A stretch of DNA of 64,000 bases from contig CAZDVK010000001.1 in NCBI GenBank assembly GCA_964508915.1, positions 117,360-181,359 of the forward strand, written 5' to 3'. A model generated the notes under the pieces. It was not told the DNA's origin. It did no database searches and saw nothing but the letters and a program-made list of their open reading frames with translations. Positions 7,900 through 16,013 of the stretch are shown here, one piece after another. The position numbers and the translations under genes are program-made. Numbering within the stretch: the stretch's first letter is position 1; every line of letters begins with the position of its first letter. This DNA comes from CAZDVK01 sp964508915. Its GTDB lineage: Bacteria; Pseudomonadota; Alphaproteobacteria; Paracaedibacterales; CAIULA01.

Positions 7900-9021
7900 T
7901 TAGAAAGAATCATCTTGCCAGGATCTTAATACATCAAAGGTTTTTGCTATTGCATTTAAAACTTCTTGTTGTTTTACCTTTATGTCGTGTATTGCGCCAT
8001 CATCACCCGCTAAGGTTTTTTCCTGCTTTTGTAGTTGAAGAAATCGATCGATTAGGTCCTTCAAAAGGGAATGATCAATACCTACCCCATCTGCTCTAAG
8101 GCCAAGAAGTTCTGCGCAATTTTCGACAAGCTCTTCATAACTTTCGCTATCTGTAGGGGTAGAGGCCTCATCTTCATCTTCGTCGGTTTCGGCCTGCCCA
8201 TCACTTGATTGAGCTTGGGAAACTGTGCTTGATGGAGAGCCTTCATCTTCAGTCGTAGCACTTGGCAGTAAGGAATGATTTGCAAAAAGTTCAATCATTT
8301 TATTGGCAACTAGGTAAGTTGTAAGCATCTCAATATCCGTAATTAACTCACCTGCGATAAATTCCCAACGAATAGCCTTTGTGCCAAAATTTCGAGCTAA
8401 AGGTTTTTTTCCGTCAAATATTTGGATGTTACGAATGGTGCTAACAAACTTATTAAGTTCAGTTTGAAAACTTTTTTTGCGATTTTCCAAAAATCTATCA
8501 AAAATGCCCAAATCATCATCAAAAGTTGGTAAAGTTACGGGCGATGAGCTAGCTGAGGCTTCTTCCTCAGAATGCATATAATCATAGACGATAGCCCCAG
8601 TTTTTTCTCTTAAATAACCCTCTGCCTGCGTTTTAAAGCTGGTGAAAATTTCATCTAAAAAACCTTCAAGTCCGGGAAGGTCATTTTCATCCGGGGTCCC
8701 TGTTGCAAACATTTCAAAGGTAGCGGAAGTAGGGTTTGAAAGCAAAAAATCCCTTATACTTACAAGAGCCTGTTCTATCTGGGGCCATAATGCTTCTAAA
8801 AAACCTTCTGGCCATTGTTCAGGCTCTTCAGCGTCCCACATTTTTTTACTTAGTTTATGACGCTCTTTAAAAGCTTGATTAATAAAACCAACTATTGGTG
8901 AAGCAACAGGAGCCAAATGTGGAGAAGAAGAGGGAACAGCATCCTCTACAGCGTCCATGGCATTTAATGCGCTTGCAAAAAATAAGATTGTCACAAATAC
9001 GAAGGGAAATTTTTTTGCCAT
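7900..9021 (-). CDS. Secreted protein of unknown function with acidic low-complexity linker
   Basis: 373 residues with a signal peptide (FPFVFVTILFFASALNAMD, likely cleavage near residue 21). The mature protein is helical and acidic. A Ser/Thr/Glu/Asp-rich stretch around residues 255-300 (core DGQAETDEDEDEASTPTDSE) separates two helical parts. No catalytic motif is visible and I recognise no family. The gene stands alone between the CDGSH operon and the porin, both on the same strand. The composition suggests a modular exported protein, one of several signal-peptide orphans in this window. Confidence 0.7.
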   Translation of the reverse strand: MAKKFPFVFVTILFFASALNAMDAVEDAVPSSSPHLAPVASPIVGFINQAFKERHKLSKKMWDAEEPEQWPEGFLEALWPQIEQALVSIRDFLLSNPTSATFEMFATGTPDENDLPGLEGFLDEIFTSFKTQAEGYLREKTGAIVYDYMHSEEEASASSSPVTLPTFDDDLGIFDRFLENRKKSFQTELNKFVSTIRNIQIFDGKKPLARNFGTKAIRWEFIAGELITDIEMLTTYLVANKMIELFANHSLLPSATTEDEGSPSSTVSQAQSSDGQAETDEDEDEASTPTDSESYEELVENCAELLGLRADGVGIDHSLLKDLIDRFLQLQKQEKTLAGDDGAIHDIKVKQQEVLNAIAKTFDVLRSWQDDSF

Positions 9022-9113
9022 AAAGCCAGGTGATCCTAAAAAATTAAAAGTTAATTAAAATTTTATAATTAATTACTAGGATCCGTGAAGGCTTTTTTTT
9101 TGAGTACAGTAAT

Positions 9114-9138
9114 AAAAAAGGCGCCTTAGGCGCCTTTT
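9114..9138 (-). terminator. Rho-independent terminator after the porin-reading strand
   Basis: Perfect hairpin GGCGCC-TTA-GGCGCC (9120-9134) flanked by an A-run on one side and T-run on the other. Read leftward it ends in six U residues. It lies 25 bases past the porin stop codon and could also act weakly in the other direction. Confidence 0.88.
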
Positions 9139-9162
9139 AAAAAACACAATTTAAATGAGCAG

Positions 9163-10464
9163 CTAGAAACTCATCTTGGTTCCTAAAATGAATACGGCAC
9201 CATTGTTGTTTCCAATAGCTTTATTGCCTTTCTTTTCAACTGTGTCCATGTATGTTTGTTGGTTTTGAATGGCTGTCCCATTGGTTTTGGTTCTTAAAAT
9301 GTCAACTTCACCGAAGAACTTCAACCCCTGTAAAGCGCTAAGGTCAATGGTATTTACAAGAATATCACTGCTTGCTTTTCCAATGGCATCAGTTTTACGG
9401 TCAGTTCTGTGATAGGTCGATGCAAATTGATACGCACCAATTGTATAGCTTGCGCCCACGTTCCATGCTTTACCAGCATTTCCAAGATACGCATCTTTCA
9501 TATAAGCAACTGAGTCCACAATCGTATTATCTTTTGGAAGGCGTGATTTTTGGTTATCAATATAACCTGCTGCTACACGCCATTTGTCATACCCCACAGC
9601 TGCTGTTAACTGGTAGGGGGTAGCATTGTTCATGGGAACACGATTTAAATTTTTATATGCAGAGTAGTCTGTATACTGGGTTTTTTCCCGAACAGCTGTT
9701 GCGGAAAGGGCGTAGCTCCATTTTTCAACGGCGCCTTTGTAGGTAATACCCATTTCAATATTGCGACGACCATAAGGTGCATGGGTTTTATCATAGTACA
9801 AATAACCAACTTGGTTACCAGCTTTTAAGTCATCGCCAACAGTTCCATTGTTTCGGCTGCCGTCCCCCATATGGGACGTGTTAGGCGTAAATGCCACACC
9901 CAATTGGAAACCTAAAACTTCAGGGCTATAGAATACAACCTTTGTGGCCCGTTTGGATTCACCAACCACATTGACACCGCTAATAACGCCAGAGGAATAG
10001 TTATAAACACCATTTAAACCGCCATCAATACCATTGGCACCGCCCACTAGGTTCATACCAGATTCAGGCATTGTATCTAAAGGACCTGTCAAAGCACCAG
10101 CTTGGACCGTACCAAAACCACCGCTTAGCTCTACATAGTTTTTGTTAACATATGTACTGGAACCTGGGATGGTTTGAAAGTTAATGCGGTACTTATAGTC
10201 CATACCATTGGCTGACTTACCGGCTACTGTGAAGTACAGGTCAGAAGCCCCTATGGAAACGTGTGGATCTGTTCCGCCAGCACCATTTTCTTTACGAGCC
10301 TGAGAAGCACCAGCTGCTGTTAAAACTGTAAATCCGTTAATTTTAAGAGCTGGAGCCTGAGCTTGACCTGCGCTAGCCCAAATACTTGTTGAGGTAAACA
10401 CAACGGCTGATGTAGCTAAAAGCATTTTTTTAAATTTAGAAAGCGCTTTTGGATTCATTCTCAT
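9163..10464 (-). CDS. Outer-membrane porin
   Basis: A 433-residue Gram-negative trimeric-type porin with a signal peptide (KKMLLATSAVVFTSTSIWAS). The mature part has alternating polar and aromatic beta-strand segments, including DLYFTVAGKSANGMDYKYR, YVELSGGFGTVQAG, VNVVGESKRATKVVFYSPEV, IEMGITYKGAVEKWSYAL and a final strand FILGTKMSF. The terminal Phe is the usual outer-membrane assembly signal. I start at ATG 10464, which has TCTGGAG upstream; further upstream frame lacks a signal-like start. It has its own promoter and terminator, so it is a highly expressed single gene. It forms diffusion channels for small solutes; selectivity cannot be read. Confidence 0.9.
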   Translation of the reverse strand: MRMNPKALSKFKKMLLATSAVVFTSTSIWASAGQAQAPALKINGFTVLTAAGASQARKENGAGGTDPHVSIGASDLYFTVAGKSANGMDYKYRINFQTIPGSSTYVNKNYVELSGGFGTVQAGALTGPLDTMPESGMNLVGGANGIDGGLNGVYNYSSGVISGVNVVGESKRATKVVFYSPEVLGFQLGVAFTPNTSHMGDGSRNNGTVGDDLKAGNQVGYLYYDKTHAPYGRRNIEMGITYKGAVEKWSYALSATAVREKTQYTDYSAYKNLNRVPMNNATPYQLTAAVGYDKWRVAAGYIDNQKSRLPKDNTIVDSVAYMKDAYLGNAGKAWNVGASYTIGAYQFASTYHRTDRKTDAIGKASSDILVNTIDLSALQGLKFFGEVDILRTKTNGTAIQNQQTYMDTVEKKGNKAIGNNNGAVFILGTKMSF

Positions 10465-10506
10465 AAAAACTCCAGAAATAAAAATTAAACACAAAAAAAG
10501 TTTCCC

Positions 10507-10537
10507 ATTATAGGGGGCATATGGCCGTCTTTATCAA
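10507..10537 (-). promoter_or_regulatory. Probable promoter of the porin gene
   Basis: Read leftward: TTGATA (10532-10537), a 19-base spacer, then consensus TATAAT (10507-10512), 43 bases upstream of the porin ATG. The spacer is longer than the ideal 17. An inverted repeat lies 35 bases farther upstream, where an activator or repressor could bind. Confidence 0.6.
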
Positions 10538-10572
10538 TATAGAAAAAAATTTTAAGAAAAATTTTCACCATG

Positions 10573-10592
10573 TTGTGTCATAAGAAACACAA
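10573..10592. repeat. Inverted repeat TTGTGT-N8-ACACAA upstream of porin
   Basis: Perfect six-base arms with an eight-base centre, about 110 bases upstream of the porin start codon. A similar site, also starting TTGTGTCATA, is found upstream of lpxC. No T-run follows, so it looks more like a protein-binding site than a terminator. Confidence 0.45.
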
Positions 10593-10663
10593 TTTTTAAT
10601 TTACAAAATTTTAATAGAATTATTTTTTGACGGAAGTCAGGAGGAAAGACATGTTAAAAAAAC

Positions 10664-10754
10664 TGGCGGAGAGAGAGGGATTCGAACCCTCGATACGGGA
10701 TTAGCGTATACACGATTTCCAATCGTGCGCCTTCGACCACTCGGCCACCTCTCC
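10664..10754 (-). tRNA. tRNA-Ser (anticodon GGA)
   Basis: The reverse strand gives acceptor GGAGAGG, D-arm GGCCGAGTGG, anticodon loop with GGA (reads UCC/UCU), a long variable arm, the T-arm GGGTTCGAATCCC and encoded CCA (10664-10666). Class II serine tRNA, distinct from the copy at 1334. Confidence 0.96.
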
Positions 10755-10867
10755 TTCAATGTAGAAAATTAATAGATAAGTTCTAAGGATACAAGCTTTT
10801 TTTGTGGTTGTGGTGAGTCATAAAAACAAATAAATTTAATAAAATTATTTCTTTTAAGAAGATCCTC

Positions 10868-11827
10868 ATGCCCCGTATGCATAAAAAAGTAATGTTACTA
10901 AGTGTTTTGTTTTTGACTGTAAATACACTTTCTGCTGTCGGGATGGACGAACTAGATGGGGGTGCGCCCCCCTTTATGAGAAAACATGAGAGAGGACATG
11001 GAAGAAGGGTCGGTGCTTCCGCCCCACACACTGTGCCTGATGGTTCTTTTGTTCTTTCAAAAAGGCCTCCTCGTGGACACGGTAGAGGGAAAATGTTTGC
11101 TCCTCCTCCAGCTGCGCATGCTCGTCATCCCCATGCAGCTTCTGAAGATGTTTCCGGGGACCTATTTTTGCGAATAAAAAGACAATCCCATCGCATTCAA
11201 ATAGATGAATCATGTATTTTGAATACTGCAGCAGCTAACTTAAAAGCGCTTTTTGAGTACAAAAACCCATTGATAGAAAAACCTTCCCATGTAGAGTTTG
11301 TTGGATACGTTAATGCCCTTTTAGAAGCGCAAGGTAGGGGAAAAACACTGGGGTATATGATTGCAAAGTTAACAACCTTAGGACTTGATGGAGAGATAGG
11401 CATGCCGCCCCATGAAACCTCGGCCCCCCTCAAAAGCCCAAGAGGGATAAAAACCCCATTGCCACGTAGTCGTGCTGGCAAAGGGGAAGCATCATTAGGG
11501 CCAGAAAATGTTTTAGAAGATTGTGTGGTAGATACGATAAAGGCCAACTTATTAAATTTATTCAAAGCTAGAGGTAGTCACTATACGCAGGGGGATTTTA
11601 CGCCCTTGATTCATATAACAAAGCAACTGTACGGAGAAGGGGTTAATATTTCGCAAATGACCCGGTTATTACTAGTAGATCACGATGAGGGAGGCGCCGC
11701 CGCCGAAGGATTTGCGCCTAAGCCTGATGGACGCAGACGATCATCAACCTCTGATGGTGTAGATGGGTACTCAAGTAAAAGCGATCCAGGAATATCTGAT
11801 GTCGAGGATGAAGAGGAAGATGATTAA
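10868..11827 (+). CDS. Secreted protein with an internal duplication and acidic tail
   Basis: 319 residues with a signal peptide (VMLLSVLFLTVNTLSAVG). Residues 30-95 are rich in Gly, His, Arg and Pro. Two diverged copies of a ~60-residue helical unit follow, at about 113-175 (starting DESCILNTAAANLKALF) and 216-275 (starting LEDCVVDTIKANLLNLF). Each copy has the pattern D-x-C-[IV]-[LV]-[ND]-T-x2-A-N-L-x2-L-F. The C-terminus is Ser-rich then strongly acidic (DVEDEEEDD). I know no family. The single cysteine conserved in each repeat could form an intramolecular disulfide after export. Likely an exported accessory or effector protein; that is inference. Confidence 0.72.
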   Translation: MPRMHKKVMLLSVLFLTVNTLSAVGMDELDGGAPPFMRKHERGHGRRVGASAPHTVPDGSFVLSKRPPRGHGRGKMFAPPPAAHARHPHAASEDVSGDLFLRIKRQSHRIQIDESCILNTAAANLKALFEYKNPLIEKPSHVEFVGYVNALLEAQGRGKTLGYMIAKLTTLGLDGEIGMPPHETSAPLKSPRGIKTPLPRSRAGKGEASLGPENVLEDCVVDTIKANLLNLFKARGSHYTQGDFTPLIHITKQLYGEGVNISQMTRLLLVDHDEGGAAAEGFAPKPDGRRRSSTSDGVDGYSSKSDPGISDVEDEEEDD

Positions 11828-11855
11828 GATTTTTCTTATCAATCAATAAGAAATT

Positions 11856-12719
11856 TTACCTTTTAAAGCTTTGAATTATTCTTAATGTGTTATGGCGCAT
11901 CATATTTATAAATGTTGATGCGTCATTTTTTTTAGATAATGAATCGGCATACAACGTGTCTAGGGTTTCAATTTTTGCCTCATCCGCAATTTGCTGAATT
12001 TGCTTATTATTGGCCAAATTTTCAACAAAAATGACGTTGATTCCTTTATCACGAATAACATTGATTAATTCCCGAATTTTATCGGCAGAGGGTTGTTGTT
12101 CTTCCGTACTGGTGCCAATCGGTGATAAAAACTGAACTCTATAAGCCTGACCGTAGTACCAAAAAGCATCATGGGTTGTAATCACAAGGCGTTTTTCTGC
12201 AGAAACTAAGGCAAGCTGATTTTGAATCCATGTGTGTAATTCATTCAATTGACTAATATATTCCTGAGCATTGGCATTAATAATACCTGCTTTGGTTGGC
12301 AAAATTTCTTTTAACTTTGTTGCCATATTTTTTACATAGGTAATGGCGTTGTGAACGTTATGCCAGGCATGGGGATCATTGCAATCAAGGCGGCAAGGTA
12401 TTCCTTCGCTTACGTAACACATAATTCCTGCAAACCCTGAACTGGCAACAGCGGCTTCTACCTTAGGTTCAAAATGAAGACCATTCAGAAAAATAATATG
12501 CGCCTGACCCAATGCGATAATATCTTTAGGTTTGGGTTCATAAATATGGGGGTCCGCATCAAGTGGAATAAGCGTTTGAATGGTAACTTCGTCGATACCA
12601 CGGCATAAATTTTTGGCAAAATCTTCTAGAATGCTAAAACTAACGACAATGGAGATTTTATCAGAGGCGTTTGCCGTACTCGTAAATATGAAAAAGAAAC
12701 ATGTGACCAGAAATCTCAT
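11856..12719 (-). CDS. znuA: Zinc/manganese ABC transporter substrate-binding protein
   Basis: Cluster A-I metal-binding lipoprotein-like protein, 287 residues, with signal peptide FLVTCFFFIFTSTANAS. Metal-ligand histidines appear in DADPHIYEPKPKD, CNDPHAWHNVHN and THDAFWYYG, and the C-terminal acidic ligand region is TLDTLYAD. It captures Zn2+ or Mn2+ in the periplasm for an ABC importer. No permease or ATPase gene is adjacent; instead it is coupled by a 4-base overlap (ATGA) to recR upstream. The His-rich loop of true ZnuA is short here, so Mn2+ specificity is possible. Confidence 0.88.
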   Translation of the reverse strand: MRFLVTCFFFIFTSTANASDKISIVVSFSILEDFAKNLCRGIDEVTIQTLIPLDADPHIYEPKPKDIIALGQAHIIFLNGLHFEPKVEAAVASSGFAGIMCYVSEGIPCRLDCNDPHAWHNVHNAITYVKNMATKLKEILPTKAGIINANAQEYISQLNELHTWIQNQLALVSAEKRLVITTHDAFWYYGQAYRVQFLSPIGTSTEEQQPSADKIRELINVIRDKGINVIFVENLANNKQIQQIADEAKIETLDTLYADSLSKKNDASTFINMMRHNTLRIIQSFKR

Positions 12720-13312
12720 GCCACATTTTTTCTTTCCATAAAAGCTGTTGCTAGGGTTCCATCGTCTAAGTAATCAAGCTCTCCCCCTATGGGAACACCA
12801 TGAGCTAAGGTGGTTATGGAAACAGGCAGACCATAAAGTTGTTCAACAACATAATGCAGCGTTGTTTGACCATCAATGGTGGCACTTAACGCCAATACAA
12901 TTTCTGTAATACCTTCACTGCGAACACGCTCCACCAAGGCATTAAGGGTTAAATGTTTAGGTTCAATGCCATCCATCGCTGATAAAAGCCCGCCCAAAAT
13001 ATGATATTTCCCTTTAAAAACGTGGGCGCGTTCCAAAGCCCACACATCGGAAACATCCGCAACGACACACAACGAATGGGGGTCACGTTTGGCATCACAG
13101 CATAAACTGCAGGGACTTTGCGTGTCTAAATTAAAACACACAGAACATGTTTGAATTGTATCATAAGCTGTTTGCAAGGCTTCAATTAAAGGCGCCAAGG
13201 TTTGATTGCGTTTTTTCAAAAGGTGCAACGCCACCCGCCTGCCGGATCGTGGCCCAAGGCCAGGTAAGCGGCTAAGCGCATGAATCATTCGTTGTATTTC
13301 GGGTCCTTGCAT
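12716..13312 (-). CDS. recR: Recombination mediator protein RecR
   Basis: The 198-residue protein works with RecO and RecF to load RecA on gapped DNA. It has the N-terminal helix-hairpin-helix LSRLPGLGPRSGRRVALHLL, then a four-cysteine zinc finger CSVCFNLDTQSPCSLCCD, then a Toprim domain starting LCVVADVSDVWALE and ending with HGVPIGGELDYLDDGTLATA. Length is normal. The usual dnaX and ybaB partners are absent; znuA follows with a 4-base overlap. Confidence 0.97.
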   Translation of the reverse strand: MQGPEIQRMIHALSRLPGLGPRSGRRVALHLLKKRNQTLAPLIEALQTAYDTIQTCSVCFNLDTQSPCSLCCDAKRDPHSLCVVADVSDVWALERAHVFKGKYHILGGLLSAMDGIEPKHLTLNALVERVRSEGITEIVLALSATIDGQTTLHYVVEQLYGLPVSITTLAHGVPIGGELDYLDDGTLATAFMERKNVA

Positions 13313-13321
13313 ATTTTTATC

Positions 13322-14539
13322 TTATCTAGAGTTTTTTTTTGGTAAAGCTTTTTCTAACATGAGAGGTATGATTTTAAAAACCCTTTGAATAATCATCGCA
13401 AAGGCACCATTTCCCATGACGTTGGCAAACGTTCCAAATGGATCTTGCAAAACATAAATAGTTGTCAAAATACTAATCATTTCAGGCGTAAATCCCATAT
13501 ATTGTTGTAATACGGGTAACACAACCAAAACGCTAGCACCTGGAACGCCAACACATGACAATTTTGCAACAGAAAATGCGCATGCAAAAACAATAAAAGA
13601 AGATAAATCAGGCCATGGCAGCCCAAATACAGATAATAATGTCAAGGCTGTCACAACAATGGTTAAATCATCCCCCAGCATGTGGATATTGGCTGTCGAT
13701 GGAATAACCAAATCTGTAAAGCTTTTATCCGATGTATTTTTTTCGGTACAAGTCAAAGTAACCGGCATTGTCGCTATGGACGACATGGTACTAAAACCTG
13801 TTAAGCCGGCAGGAAACATGCATTTTACGCTTTTTATGGTATTTGAAACATTGCCTTTATTTCCCAAGCAGTAAAGGAACAATAAATAAAAAGTTACCAA
13901 GCATACGCTTAAGAAGAAAACTTTGCCGTACTGCTGAAATAAATGTACCAACGCATTGTCATAGCTTAGTTTCAAACAAAAACCAAAGACGTATAGGGGT
14001 AAAAGTGGAATAAAAACCTTGCTCAAGAATGCACCAATTTTATCGCCTAATTTTATGAACAAATTCTTTGTACGTTGCTTGATTGTGTTTTCTTCTTTTA
14101 AAAAACCAAACCCAACACCCATTGCAATACCAAAGGCTAAGGCCTTATCACTGCTGATAAGTGTAGGCAATTCCAAACTAACTAAGGGTTCAATGGCGGA
14201 TTTAAATTTTTCAGCAAAATCAGGCAGGTGACCTAACCCTAAAAATGGTAATGTTGAAATGCTAAAGAAATACGATACAAGAAGGGCCAAACAGTTTGAA
14301 ACTGTGACACCTAAAAAAATCAATATCAATAAAGAAAATGATTTTTGCGATATATTCAGTAAAGCCCGCACAATAAAAACAAATATTATGACAGGCAGTG
14401 TAAATAAAATAAATTCAATGAATAAAGAACTTACCGTATAAAACAATGAAACCGCATAAGAACTAAGAAGTTGCCCCAACATAAAAGAAGCAGTAATTGA
14501 TAAGCAAAGCTGAAAAGGAAGGGACTTTAAAAAGTTCAT
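13322..14539 (-). CDS. Dicarboxylate/amino acid:cation symporter (DAACS family)
   Basis: A 405-residue inner-membrane transporter with about eight hydrophobic segments plus two re-entrant loops. The serine-rich hairpin is GFSTMSSIATMPVTLTC, and the substrate-binding part contains TANIHMLGDDLTIVVTAL and GVPGASVLVVLPVL. These correspond to the GltP/DctA/SdcS fold that couples Na+ or H+ to uptake of glutamate, aspartate or C4-dicarboxylates. The canonical NMDGT of TM7 is replaced by NIHMLGD, so substrate preference is open. For an intracellular bacterium it would supply host-derived carbon or amino acids. It follows recR convergent-free on the same strand, with its own start. Confidence 0.85.
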   Translation of the reverse strand: MNFLKSLPFQLCLSITASFMLGQLLSSYAVSLFYTVSSLFIEFILFTLPVIIFVFIVRALLNISQKSFSLLILIFLGVTVSNCLALLVSYFFSISTLPFLGLGHLPDFAEKFKSAIEPLVSLELPTLISSDKALAFGIAMGVGFGFLKEENTIKQRTKNLFIKLGDKIGAFLSKVFIPLLPLYVFGFCLKLSYDNALVHLFQQYGKVFFLSVCLVTFYLLFLYCLGNKGNVSNTIKSVKCMFPAGLTGFSTMSSIATMPVTLTCTEKNTSDKSFTDLVIPSTANIHMLGDDLTIVVTALTLLSVFGLPWPDLSSFIVFACAFSVAKLSCVGVPGASVLVVLPVLQQYMGFTPEMISILTTIYVLQDPFGTFANVMGNGAFAMIIQRVFKIIPLMLEKALPKKNSR

Positions 14540-14632
14540 TTTAAAAATAGATTATTATTAATTAAGCAGGAGCAGTATATCAACCTAAACAGAATCGTCA
14601 ACAAAGTGTAGATGCAGTTGATAAATGCATTT

Positions 14633-16009
14633 TTAAAATGCCGTCAATCTTTCTAGGGTTTTCTCTTTCCCTAACACTTCCATCACCTCAAAAATACTGG
14701 GGGAAACGGTGCGTCCGGTTAAGGCCACCCGCACTGGCTGGGCCAGATCACCCATTTTACGCCCTAATTCTAAGGCCAATGTTTTGAGCATATCTTGCAA
14801 GGCGTCATGGGTAAAATCACTTTGTGCTGCCACCCGTTCAACCACGTGTTTCAAAAGGTCTTGATTGACAGCCGTTTTAAAGGCTTTGGCCTTGTCATCA
14901 TCATCTTGCACAGCCACATATACCTGCGCACCATGGGCCAATTCAACTAAAGTTTTGGCCCTTTCTTTTAGGCCATTCATGCCGTGTTCAATGTGGCTTA
15001 AAGCTTCTTTTGAAACATTCCCCATCATCGGTTTAATCAAATCCATCAATTCAGAGTTTGGTCGTAAACGCATATAATGGCCATTTAAATGCGTTAATTT
15101 GTCTGTATCGAAACGGGCAGGGGATTTGCCTATATGGCCCAGGTTTGAAAACCATTCAATGGCTTTTTCCTGGGAAATAATTTCATCGTCCCCATGGCTC
15201 CACCCCAGGCGCAATAAATAATTGCACATGGCTTCCGGTAAAAAGCCCATTTCTTTGTATTGCTCAGCCCCCAAAGCCCCATGGCGTTTAGAAAGCTTAG
15301 CCCCATCGGGTCCATGAATTAAAGGGATATGGGCAAATTCTGGTACGTTCCAGCCGCACGCCTGATACAACTGGTATTGACGAAAAGCATTCGTTAAATG
15401 GTCATCACCCCGAATAATATGGGTAATGTTCATATCATGGTCATCTACAACCACAGACAGCATATAGGTTGGCGTACCATCCGCACGCAATAAAACCATA
15501 TCATCTAACTGACTATGATCTAATTTAACGTCCCCCTGCACATGATCATGAATGACTGTTTCACCTGTTTGTGGGGCCTTGAAACGAACCACAGGTGCAA
15601 CACCGGCAGGCGCTTCTTTCGGGTCGCGGTCACGCCAATAGCCGTTATATCGCGGTGGCAAACCATTGGCGCGCGCTTCTTCACGCATGGTTTCCAATTC
15701 TTCTGGGCTACAGTAACAGTGGTAAGCTTTTCCTTCTGCCAATAGTTGATGCGCCACTTCTGCATGGCGGTGAGCACGGGCAAATTGAAACACGGGCTCC
15801 TCATCCCAATTCAACCCTAACCACTGAAGGCTTTCAAAAATGGCATCCACCGCTTCGGGTGTTGAACGTGCCCGGTCTGTATCTTCAATACGCAGCAAAA
15901 ATTTACCTTTATGATGTCGCGCATAAAGCCAGTTAAATAATGCTGTACGGGCACTACCAATATGTAGAAAACCTGTAGGCGAGGGGGCAAAACGAACAAT
16001 AACAGACAT
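14633..16009 (-). CDS. gltX: Glutamyl-tRNA synthetase, first paralogue
   Basis: Full-length 458-residue enzyme with VRFAPSPTGFLHIGSARTAL (HIGH), LRIEDTDRARSTPEA, IIRGDDHLTNAFRQYQL and an intact KLSKRHGALG (KMSKS). The C-terminal anticodon-binding part ends in GRTVSPSIFEVMEVLG. It differs strongly from the partial gltX2 at the left edge, whose motif is ALSKR. I chose ATG 16009, 4 bases after the stop of the upstream flavoprotein, rather than ATG 16039 inside that gene. The pair is therefore co-transcribed. It charges tRNA-Glu in the cytoplasm. Confidence 0.97.
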   Translation of the reverse strand: MSVIVRFAPSPTGFLHIGSARTALFNWLYARHHKGKFLLRIEDTDRARSTPEAVDAIFESLQWLGLNWDEEPVFQFARAHRHAEVAHQLLAEGKAYHCYCSPEELETMREEARANGLPPRYNGYWRDRDPKEAPAGVAPVVRFKAPQTGETVIHDHVQGDVKLDHSQLDDMVLLRADGTPTYMLSVVVDDHDMNITHIIRGDDHLTNAFRQYQLYQACGWNVPEFAHIPLIHGPDGAKLSKRHGALGAEQYKEMGFLPEAMCNYLLRLGWSHGDDEIISQEKAIEWFSNLGHIGKSPARFDTDKLTHLNGHYMRLRPNSELMDLIKPMMGNVSKEALSHIEHGMNGLKERAKTLVELAHGAQVYVAVQDDDDKAKAFKTAVNQDLLKHVVERVAAQSDFTHDALQDMLKTLALELGRKMGDLAQPVRVALTGRTVSPSIFEVMEVLGKEKTLERLTAF

Positions 16010-16013
16010 ATGC

